DNA from: Caldisericota bacterium
GTDB taxonomy: Bacteria > Caldisericota > Caldisericia > Cryosericales > Cryosericaceae
Length of the DNA: 11,884 bases
NCBI GenBank assembly: GCA_026390285.1
Contig: JAPLGH010000059.1
Span: 1-11,884, forward strand
Direction: 5' to 3'
Below the pieces are notes generated by a model. The model saw nothing but the letters and a program-made list of their open reading frames with translations, ran no database searches and had not been told where the DNA came from. Below are positions 5,997 to 11,884 of the stretch, one piece after another. Position numbers and translations under genes: made by a program. Numbering within the stretch: position 1 is the first letter of the stretch; every line of letters starts with the position of its first letter.

Positions 5997-7466
5997 TCAG
6001 ATCTTCTGCTCCTGCTGTTCCTTGCGCCACTTGAAGAAATCAAGCGCCACCTGCGGAAAGATGGCATACGACAGCACATCCTCATCCTGCTGGACATACT
6101 CCTTGATCTCGTCGCGAAACTTGGCCAATTGAGGTTCGATCAGGTCCGCGGGGCGGCAGTCGATGGTCGGTTCGTCGCCGATGATGAGCTGCTTGATCTC
6201 ATCAGAAATCGGTACTGACGCGCGGCCATACTCACCCTTGACGAGTGCCTTGGTCTCCTTGGTGCACTGGACATAGCGGCCCATCATCACGTTGAAGACG
6301 GCCTGCGTGCCGACAATCTGCGACGTAGGGGTGACCAGGGGTGGGTAGCCCAGGTCCGCGCGCACCTGTGGCACTTCCTTGAGAACCTCCTGGTACCGGT
6401 CGAGCATGTTTGCCTGCTTGAGCTGGCTGACCATGTTGGAGATCATGCCGCCGGGCAGCTGATAGATGAGTGCATTCACGTCCACCCCCATCACCTTGGC
6501 GTCCAGTAGACCTGACTCCAGCGCCTTCTCACGGACCGGCATGAAGAACTGTGCCACGGCGTTCAGGGCCTCGAGGTCGATCCCCGTGTCATATGGCGTG
6601 CCCTCGAGCGCCGCCACCATCGTCTCTGTGCAGGGCTGGGAAGTCGCCAGAGCGAAGGGTGAGATGGCGCAGTCTATGACGTCGGCTCCCGCCTCGATCC
6701 CCTTGAGGTACGACTGTCCCGCCAAGCCAGTCGTGTAGTGGCTGTGGATCTGAATGGGCAGGCTAGTCATCTTCTTGAGCGCTGCCACAAGGTCATAGGT
6801 TGCGTACGGCGTGAGCAGACCCGCCATGTCTTTGATGGCGAGACTGTCGACGCCCATCTGTTCGAGCTCGCGGGCGATGCCCACGTACTTGTCGACCGTA
6901 TACGTCGGAGCAATGGTGTAGACGATACAGCCCTGAGCTATGCCGCCCAGCTTCTTGGTCGTCCGGATGGCGCGTTCCACGTTGCGCATGTCGTTGAGCG
7001 CGTCAAAGATACGAATGATGTCGATGCCGTTTGTGAGCGACTTCTCGACAAAGGCGTCCACGACATCGTCGGCATAGTTCTTGTACCCCAGGACGTTCTG
7101 GCCGCGCAGCAGCATCTGCAGCCTGGTATGCTTCATGGAACGGCGGATCGTACGAATTCGCTCCCAGGGGTCTTCGTGGAGAAACCGCAGGCAGGAGTCG
7201 AAGGTGGCCCCACCCCACATCTCGATGGAATGATATCCGACAGCGTCGATCACCTCAAACGCAGGCTCCATCTCCTTCGTGGTCATGCGGGTGGCAATGA
7301 GCGACTGCTGCGCATCACGGAGGATCGTCTCCATGATGCCGACCTTGTGAGCCGGAGCCATGCTGGAGGATCTGGATGCCACTTCCTGTCTGCTTCCCGC
7401 ACTGATTTCCTCAATCTCGACGTCGAACGACTTGCCACCGACGTTCATGCTGAACTTGTTTGCCAC
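5997..7466 (-). CDS. Biotin-dependent carboxyltransferase subunit (pyruvate carboxylase subunit B / oxaloacetate decarboxylase alpha type)
   Basis: This cytoplasmic carboxyltransferase of 489 aa moves CO2 between carboxybiotin and pyruvate/oxaloacetate. The HMGL-like TIM barrel spans about 43-310: METILRDAQQS (45-55) with substrate/metal residues R50 and D51, WGGATFD (84-90), LLRGQN (119-124), FDALND (154-159), IKDMAG with the carboxylatable Lys K212, and the metal ligands IHSH (H241, H243). The conserved PYC/OADA domain follows (about 311-470, including TPTSQIVGTQAV). There is no C-terminal biotinyl domain with an MKM motif; the protein ends after the CT region, so the carrier and any biotin carboxylase must be encoded elsewhere. 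Residues 1-42 are an extension (MANKFSMNVGGKSFDVEIEE then a Ser/Ala linker) that resembles the first strands of biotin carrier proteins. GTG at 7466 follows GAGGGGGT and a TATAAT promoter; the internal Met36 lacks a ribosome site. Whether it acts in pyruvate carboxylase, transcarboxylase or a Na+-pumping decarboxylase cannot be decided here. Confidence 0.93.
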   Translation of the reverse strand: MANKFSMNVGGKSFDVEIEEISAGSRQEVASRSSSMAPAHKVGIMETILRDAQQSLIATRMTTKEMEPAFEVIDAVGYHSIEMWGGATFDSCLRFLHEDPWERIRTIRRSMKHTRLQMLLRGQNVLGYKNYADDVVDAFVEKSLTNGIDIIRIFDALNDMRNVERAIRTTKKLGGIAQGCIVYTIAPTYTVDKYVGIARELEQMGVDSLAIKDMAGLLTPYATYDLVAALKKMTSLPIQIHSHYTTGLAGQSYLKGIEAGADVIDCAISPFALATSQPCTETMVAALEGTPYDTGIDLEALNAVAQFFMPVREKALESGLLDAKVMGVDVNALIYQLPGGMISNMVSQLKQANMLDRYQEVLKEVPQVRADLGYPPLVTPTSQIVGTQAVFNVMMGRYVQCTKETKALVKGEYGRASVPISDEIKQLIIGDEPTIDCRPADLIEPQLAKFRDEIKEYVQQDEDVLSYAIFPQVALDFFKWRKEQQEQKI

Positions 7467-7542
7467 GTGAACCCCCTCTGCAGCGATTTCTCCACTTCGA
7501 CACCAGCCGGACGGCGTTCCCTCTGCCGTTTGCCGCAACGTC

Positions 7543-7572
7543 ATTATACCCCATTGTGTCCCGATGTGGCAC
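7543..7572 (-). promoter_or_regulatory. Promoter for the carboxyltransferase gene
   Basis: There is a perfect -10 TATAAT (7548-7543) with GTGCCA (7572-7567, 4 of 6 matches to TTGACA) 18 nt upstream on the minus strand. The start point would be near 7536, about 70 nt before the GTG start. It lies in the 197-nt gap after the propeller gene, in which no intrinsic terminator was found, so read-through from that gene is also possible. Confidence 0.6.
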
Positions 7573-7663
7573 ATCCCTCCCTCCCGCGACTCGTGGAAGC
7601 AGAGGATTGTCCGAAAACGGCCAAACCGAACGCGAGAGTTCTTCCTGTCTGTCGCGGCCGAAG

Positions 7664-10276
7664 CTACGGCGCCGGCCAGGTGATAGTGACGCTCCTGTCC
7701 GCAGCATTGTATTCGACCTGCGCCCCCAGCTGCTCGGCGACAAATCGCACGGGCAGCATGGTGCGCCCATTCACGATAAGGGGAACGACCCCGGCGTTCT
7801 GGGGATCGATCACCACGTTGCTTCCATTCACACGCGCAGTGCCTTTCCCAATCCACAGTTCCAGTGTCGTCGTGTCCAGGACGACCGTCACCTTCCGCTC
7901 AGCAGCGTCCCACCCAACGGATGCTCCGAGTGGTTCCGCGACCCACTTGATGGGCAGCAGTGTCCTTCCCTGCACGATCTGCGGGGGCACATCTATGGAA
8001 ACAGACGTCCCGTCCTGAATCATCATCAGGCTGCCAATGTGAAGGACGAGGACGACACGACGCGGTTCCGGCGGAAGCGGCGGCGGCAGTGTCTCCCAGG
8101 GGATATTCAAGGTCAGTGTCTCGCCAGCATACAGAACACCGCGGACATCGGTCCCCGCACCAACCCTGCGGGAATTCTGGGGCCCGCCCGACACTACATG
8201 CACACGCCATGTCCCTGGCAGAGTCTCCTCGGCACCAGAAGGGAGCGCGGAGATACGACGGGGCAAGGCCCCCGTGAGGACCAAATCCACAGCGCACGCG
8301 ACAGGTTTTCCGTCCAGCGTTGCTGTCAGAAGGAGGTTGCTCACGGGATTGAAGTCGATGGACCGATATGCGAAGATCCCGGACAGCGCCGTCGCCATTA
8401 GGACCGTCCCTGTGCCTCTGACTCCCTCGACGAGACTGAAGGCATTCAGTAGTGAGCCCTCATCACTCAATCCCTGACTGACGTCGTTCCACGTGTGACC
8501 GCCATCTCGGGACACGAGCAGCCCGTTGTTCTCCTGACCAAGATACAGGAGTCCCGAGCTCTCTCTGTTCGCGATGAGACTCGCGATGGAATCGGGCCCA
8601 AGTCCCTGAGACGAAGCTGACCACGTCGATCCTCCATCGACCGAGACATAGAGTGCCGCCGGGGTGATGATCTGGCCTCCCGGCGCGGTCAGCGCGGCGG
8701 TCGCCAAGTAGACACGCGTCGGCTCGGCCGGATCACGGACGAGTCGCCGCACGAGCAGGTTCCTGACGCCATCGTTCGCCTGCGTGAATCGCGCTCCAGA
8801 ATTTGCCGACCGGAAGACACCAACCTTGTTGACCAGAACAAGAATGTCCGAAGGATCTGCCGGGTTTGGACTCACGTCCGACACGAAATCTCCCGTGATG
8901 CCGTTCCTCATCCGGGACCACGTTGCACCCGCGTCCACCGAGACCTGCAATCCGCCGCCGTCCGTTCCCGCGTAGACGGTGTCCGCGTGCCCTGGCAAGA
9001 ATGCAAGGCACCTTACGGTGACTTCCGACAATCCGCCCGCGGCGGGCATCCATGTCGTTCCGTTGTCGACGGACGTATACAGGCCCTCTGCCGTGCCGGC
9101 CAGCAGCCGCGCCGAGTCGTTCGGATCGACCAGCAGCGTGGCGACCTCACTGGGAGCGAACTCCGCTCCGCAGCGCTTCCACGAACCTCCATCGTCAATG
9201 CTGACCCACACGCCGGCACCAAGGGTCGCAGCGAACAAGCGCTTCGCAGCTGCATCATAGACAAGCAACGACGTGGACTGCAGATCGGAAGGCGCCTCCA
9301 GCCTGTCCGACTGTGCGGGCGTATCACTGAACAACTGAGCGCCTTCAGGGGACCCCGCATAGAAGAGCGATGCGTGGCCCGACAGCCTGAGAATACAGGT
9401 CAGGTCTGAGCTGTCGAGACCGCCGCTGTCGTCACTCCAGTGTCCCGCGTCGTCGACGCTGCGCCACAGACCATATCCCTCGACGGTCGCATATCGTGTC
9501 CCCGGTGAGGCCGGGTCGACCTCGAGACCAGTGACTGGAGCATCTGGCAGGCCGGCGTTGTGCGCCGTCCACGTCGCTCCCTGATCCGTACTCACGGACA
9601 TACCCCCGGAGCCACCGATGCGAACCACTCCTTCGAACGCAGTGTCAGGCAGCACGACACGGACCCTGTCGACCAGTGTCAGACTCCACGTGCGGCCTCC
9701 ATCGCGACTCACATACAGCCCCGACGTTGTGCCGACATAGAAGACTGATGGGTTCCACGTGTCTGCTGCGCAGCAGGTGATGCCCGTCTGAGGCAGTCCG
9801 GCTCCGGTCGTTGCGAACTCCTGCATGCCACTCTTGCTCAGGTATGCCAACGTCCCCGACACAGCCATGAGACGCCACGTCCCGTCGCTGACGACTGCAA
9901 CCGCCATACATGTGACTCCCGATGGGCTTGTGTCGATAAGAGACCAAGACTCACTGCCCTCGGGCAGTTCCCAGAGACCTTGTTCCGTCGCAGCCATCAG
10001 CCTGCTGCCATCAGGGGCACACGCGACAGAGGATACACTGGACCCTGCGAGACCGTTCCCAAGTGCGTGCCATGGGCTGTTCCCGTCGGGCAGCACGAAC
10101 ACCCCCTGGTCTGTGGCAGCATACACCCTGCCTGGCTGACCGGGGTCCTCGACGAGCTGCACAACGCTGACTCCCGCCAGTTCGGCGACATCGCCGACGG
10201 CACCGCGGGCTCCCCTCGGACACGTCGTAACGACGAAAGCCACCGCGATGAAGATGCTCATCAAACGCCTTCTCAT
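7664..10276 (-). CDS. Exported Asp-box (BNR/sortilin-like) beta-propeller protein with C-terminal copper-amine-oxidase-like stalk domain
   Basis: This is a large secreted or surface protein (870 aa) of unknown specific function. A signal peptide (MRRRLMSIFIAVAFVV, 1-26 or so) precedes repeated propeller blades. Asp-box turns S-x-D-x-G-x-T-W recur: SRDGGRTW (190), STDQGATW (229), SVDDAGHW (273), SIDDGGSW (359), SVDNGTTW (402), SVDAGATW (446), a decayed SANSGARF (490), SVDGGSTW (545) and SRDGGHTW (589). Each is preceded by a 'VYAGT..GLYVS'-type strand. A beta-rich linker region (about 640-725) and a PPPLPPEP hinge (731-738) lead to two copies of a stalk unit: GRTLLPIKWVAEPLGASVGW (770-789) and GRTMLPVRFVAEQLGAQVEY (837-856). 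Such units are common in surface proteins of SLH-bearing bacteria. No sialidase catalytic set (RIP motif, Arg triad) is evident, so enzymatic activity is not claimed. ATG at 10276 follows GGGGAGGCAGGT and gives a proper signal peptide; an upstream in-frame TTG at 10321 does not. Confidence 0.88.
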   Translation of the reverse strand: MRRRLMSIFIAVAFVVTTCPRGARGAVGDVAELAGVSVVQLVEDPGQPGRVYAATDQGVFVLPDGNSPWHALGNGLAGSSVSSVACAPDGSRLMAATEQGLWELPEGSESWSLIDTSPSGVTCMAVAVVSDGTWRLMAVSGTLAYLSKSGMQEFATTGAGLPQTGITCCAADTWNPSVFYVGTTSGLYVSRDGGRTWSLTLVDRVRVVLPDTAFEGVVRIGGSGGMSVSTDQGATWTAHNAGLPDAPVTGLEVDPASPGTRYATVEGYGLWRSVDDAGHWSDDSGGLDSSDLTCILRLSGHASLFYAGSPEGAQLFSDTPAQSDRLEAPSDLQSTSLLVYDAAAKRLFAATLGAGVWVSIDDGGSWKRCGAEFAPSEVATLLVDPNDSARLLAGTAEGLYTSVDNGTTWMPAAGGLSEVTVRCLAFLPGHADTVYAGTDGGGLQVSVDAGATWSRMRNGITGDFVSDVSPNPADPSDILVLVNKVGVFRSANSGARFTQANDGVRNLLVRRLVRDPAEPTRVYLATAALTAPGGQIITPAALYVSVDGGSTWSASSQGLGPDSIASLIANRESSGLLYLGQENNGLLVSRDGGHTWNDVSQGLSDEGSLLNAFSLVEGVRGTGTVLMATALSGIFAYRSIDFNPVSNLLLTATLDGKPVACAVDLVLTGALPRRISALPSGAEETLPGTWRVHVVSGGPQNSRRVGAGTDVRGVLYAGETLTLNIPWETLPPPLPPEPRRVVLVLHIGSLMMIQDGTSVSIDVPPQIVQGRTLLPIKWVAEPLGASVGWDAAERKVTVVLDTTTLELWIGKGTARVNGSNVVIDPQNAGVVPLIVNGRTMLPVRFVAEQLGAQVEYNAADRSVTITWPAP

Positions 10277-10580
10277 ACCTGCCTCCCCTCCTCCGTCTCC
10301 AACAACCCTCTTCTCGAACAAGTGTAGATCTCACCACACCAGCAAGGTCGTGACACGTTGCCAGAGGCCGGCTCCGCGAAACGACAAGAACAGGCGAACG
10401 CCCGCAGTCCGCTGACCAATGACAGCCTCGTGCACCGGACAATTGTGCCCACGCCGGAAAACCGAAGGCTGGGCCACATCGCGCAGCGAGTCTCATATGT
10501 GTCTCTACAGGTAGTGTAGCCATCGGTTTCCGGGACGTCAACCCAACTTCGTCGTCGGGGTCCGTGGAAACATAAATGTT
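10277..10580. other. Intergenic leader upstream of the propeller gene
   Basis: No gene is supported in these 304 bases. They hold the candidate promoter at 10513-10541, which implies a leader of about 230 nt, and the ribosome site GGGGAGG next to the ATG at 10276. Open frames crossing the region on the minus strand lack ribosome sites and recognisable protein sequence. Confidence 0.5.
10513..10541 (-). promoter_or_regulatory. Candidate promoter for the Asp-box propeller gene
   Basis: TTGACG (10541-10536), 17 nt, then TACACT (10518-10513) on the minus strand gives 5 of 6 and 4 of 6 consensus matches at ideal spacing. It lies just downstream of the terminator of the preceding gene. The long distance to the start codon (about 230 nt) lowers confidence; no better promoter was found closer. 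Confidence 0.45.
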
Positions 10581-10604
10581 CGACCCCCGCCGAAGCGGGG
10601 GTCG
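10581..10604 (-). terminator. Intrinsic terminator with UUCG tetraloop after the DUF5666-like gene
   Basis: Read on the minus strand, a perfect 10-bp GC-rich stem CGACCCCCGC / GCGGGGGTCG closes on a TTCG loop, the extra-stable cUUCGg tetraloop, and is followed by AACATTTATGTTT. It begins 26 nt after the stop codon of the upstream gene. The tail is T-enriched rather than a pure T-run, but stem strength and position support termination. Confidence 0.8.
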
Positions 10605-10630
10605 GATCACGTCCTAGGAGGAGGAGCGTG

Positions 10631-11794
10631 CTATGTGCTGGGGGGTGTAATGGAGTCCAAGGCAGGCCCTGGCCCCATCATGCCGCCACGGAACCCGCGG
10701 CCGGCACCTTGACCATCACCCCAGCCTCCAGGCATGTCGCAACCACCATGGAAGCCGCCTTCAGCAATCTTGACGGTCTTGCCATCGGCGCCGGTGAACG
10801 AGGTAGCCATGATCGTGTTCGCGTCCAGCGGGTTCTTGAAGCCTTCAATCTTGACCGCATCGCCGACCTTCACGGCAATGCTGCTCGCGTCACGTCCGAG
10901 AATCACTGTCACGATGGTGTCGTCGACCTGCTTGATCTTGATCGTCGCCATTGCCTGCGGAGCTGGCCTAGTGGTGTCGCCCGTGGAAGGAGACGTCGTG
11001 GTCGGCTGGGTGACCTCAGTCACCATGCCAGAAATACTCACGCTCTCACCCTGCATTCCTCGGGGACCGCCCTTGTCGTCCAGGCCACGAAGAGTGACCG
11101 CCTTGCCATCAGCACCCGTGAAGCTGGTTGCCATAACGGTATTGGCATCCATGGGAGTCTTGAAGCCTTCAATCTTGACCGCATCGCCGACCTTCACGGT
11201 AATGCTGCTCGCGTCACGTCCGAGAATCACTGTGAGCACAGTGTTGTCGGCCTGCTTGACCTTGATGGTTTGCATAGACCTCGGAGCGGGAAGTGTGGAT
11301 GTCGCCGGCACGTTGACTTCAGTAACCGTTCCAGCGACGCTTACCGTCTCGATGTTGGGGGTCCCGTCCGCTTTGCGCAGTGTGACAGTCTTGCCATCTG
11401 CACCGGTGAACGTCCAGACATTCAACTCCTTGACGCTGTTCCGTGTCTCGGAGGTTCCTTCGACGGTGACAGTGTCACCGACCTTCATCACGATACCTAC
11501 CGCCGCCTCGCGGCCCAGTTCGAGCGTGTAGACTGTTCCGTCCGCACCGTCCTTGATCTTCGCATAGCCCGCAGGCTCGCGACGGAACATCCCCATGAAT
11601 CCCTTGCTGGACTCAGTCGTGCTCGGGACCGAAACCTCGGTCACTGTACCAGTCACAGAGATAACATCAACACTGGTCCCCTGTGGCGTCGTCACGGTCC
11701 GTAGTTTGGTCGCTGCTGATGCTATGGCGATACCGCCTGTAAGGAGTCCGGCGATGACGACTGCCAGGACAACCTTGCCTATCGTTTTCCTCAT
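10631..11794 (-). CDS. Exported protein with three tandem DUF5666-like beta-barrel repeats and Gly-rich tail
   Basis: This is a secreted protein of 387 aa with no assigned function. A signal peptide (MRKTIGKVVLAVVIAGLLTG..., likely cut after ASA at 25-27) precedes three repeats of about 90-100 aa (44-140, 149-236, 250-344). Each repeat follows the same order: V-x-G-x-VTEV, then a Thr/Ser/Pro-rich insert, I-K-x-K/D, T-V-x-x-x-LGR(D/E)A, VKVGD-x-V-x-(I/V)EG, and finally F-TGADGK-x-V. The order and the 'VGD.V.VEG' core resemble DUF5666 small beta-barrel repeats. Repeats 2 and 3 are nearly identical in their second halves, also at DNA level. The tail (346-377) is rich in Gly with His, Cys, Asp, Met and Trp scattered (GGFHGGCDMPGGWGDGQ). 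ATG at 11794 follows AAGGGAG with 7-8 nt spacing; an in-frame GTG 14 codons upstream lacks a signal-peptide-like start. A small hairpin CGGGG-N4-CCCCG (11812-11825) lies just upstream of the ribosome site. No promoter is visible before the window edge. Confidence 0.85.
   Translation of the reverse strand: MRKTIGKVVLAVVIAGLLTGGIAIASAATKLRTVTTPQGTSVDVISVTGTVTEVSVPSTTESSKGFMGMFRREPAGYAKIKDGADGTVYTLELGREAAVGIVMKVGDTVTVEGTSETRNSVKELNVWTFTGADGKTVTLRKADGTPNIETVSVAGTVTEVNVPATSTLPAPRSMQTIKVKQADNTVLTVILGRDASSITVKVGDAVKIEGFKTPMDANTVMATSFTGADGKAVTLRGLDDKGGPRGMQGESVSISGMVTEVTQPTTTSPSTGDTTRPAPQAMATIKIKQVDDTIVTVILGRDASSIAVKVGDAVKIEGFKNPLDANTIMATSFTGADGKTVKIAEGGFHGGCDMPGGWGDGQGAGRGFRGGMMGPGPALDSITPPST
10834..10909. 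repeat. Near-identical internal direct repeat, copy A
   Basis: These 76 nt match 11158-11233 with a single difference (C at 10876, T at 11200). The copies are 324 nt apart, exactly 108 codons. They encode the LGRDASSI-x-VKVGDAVKIEGFK part of repeat 3 of the surrounding gene. Confidence 0.9.
11158..11233. repeat. Near-identical internal direct repeat, copy B
   Basis: This is the partner of 10834-10909 within the same gene, encoding the equivalent part of repeat 2. The flanking codons differ clearly, so identity is confined to this core. That pattern suggests recent duplication or gene conversion, or strong constraint on this segment. Confidence 0.9.
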
Positions 11795-11884
11795 AGTGTT
11801 CTCCCTTCTTACGGGGTCACCCCCGGAGTGCGGCACCCATGGATGCTGCCACCTCTACTACGCCACACGGAAGGGTTTCGTACA

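Noticed and set aside
7600..7680. CCGCGAC...GTCGCGG inverted repeat as a terminator for the propeller gene
   Set aside because: The arms are only 7 bp with a loop of about 70 nt and no T-run.
7467..7856. N-terminal extension of the carboxyltransferase upstream of the GTG
   Set aside because: It would overlap the end of the propeller gene and include the TATAAT promoter; the sequence is Arg-rich noise without similarity to the family.
6738..8018. Long plus-strand open frame of 426 codons spanning the carboxyltransferase and the end of the propeller gene
   Set aside because: It is antisense to two well-supported genes, crosses their intergenic promoter, has no recognisable domain and mirrors their codon bias.
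10628..11704. Plus-strand open frame of 358 codons opposite the DUF5666-like gene
   Set aside because: It is a shadow of the minus-strand gene. Its apparent internal repeats are simply the antisense of the real protein repeats. The GGAGGAGGAG upstream looks like a ribosome site but lies in the terminator-proximal region of the other strand.

Overview
The window looks like a chromosomal segment of a bacterium with a proteinaceous cell surface. It carries an S-layer-homology (SLH) anchored binding protein and two exported proteins, one ending in a copper-amine-oxidase-like 'stalk' domain. Composition is moderately GC-rich, all genes lie on the minus strand, start sites have clear Shine-Dalgarno sequences, and promoters look sigma-70-like. 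SLH plus stalk domains are typical of Firmicutes-like and deep-branching thermophile-related lineages (for example Caldisericota). I cannot fix the lineage from sequence alone. No tRNA, rRNA, CRISPR, transposase, phage gene or origin was seen.

Layout, in transcription order from the right edge leftward. (1) 11794-10631: an exported protein of three tandem DUF5666-like beta repeats with a Gly-rich tail, closed by a strong UUCG-loop terminator (10604-10581). (2) 10276-7664: a large exported Asp-box (BNR/sortilin-like) beta-propeller protein with a C-terminal two-repeat stalk domain. (3) 7466-5997: a biotin-dependent carboxyltransferase subunit (PycB/OadA type) with its own TATAAT promoter and an odd N-terminal extension resembling the start of a biotin carrier protein. 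(4) 5607 to the left edge: an oligopeptide/dipeptide ABC importer. It comprises an SLH-fused family-5 substrate-binding protein, then oppB, oppC, oppD and the start of oppF.

The importer is the only clear multi-gene system. The binding protein gene is separated from the permease/ATPase genes by a 15-bp perfect stem-loop and an extended -10 promoter, so binding protein and transporter core are probably expressed at different levels. oppB, oppC, oppD and oppF are tightly packed. The oppC and oppD Shine-Dalgarno sequences overlap the preceding stop codons, which suggests translational coupling. oppD is damaged: its C-terminal domain is out of frame and the HPY-containing stretch that names that domain is missing. 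This is either a real lesion or an assembly error.

I found no convincing wholly new system. The observations most worth checking are the oppD lesion, the carboxyltransferase N-terminal extension, the SLH-SBP fusion with its split operon architecture, and the near-identical internal repeats in the last gene.
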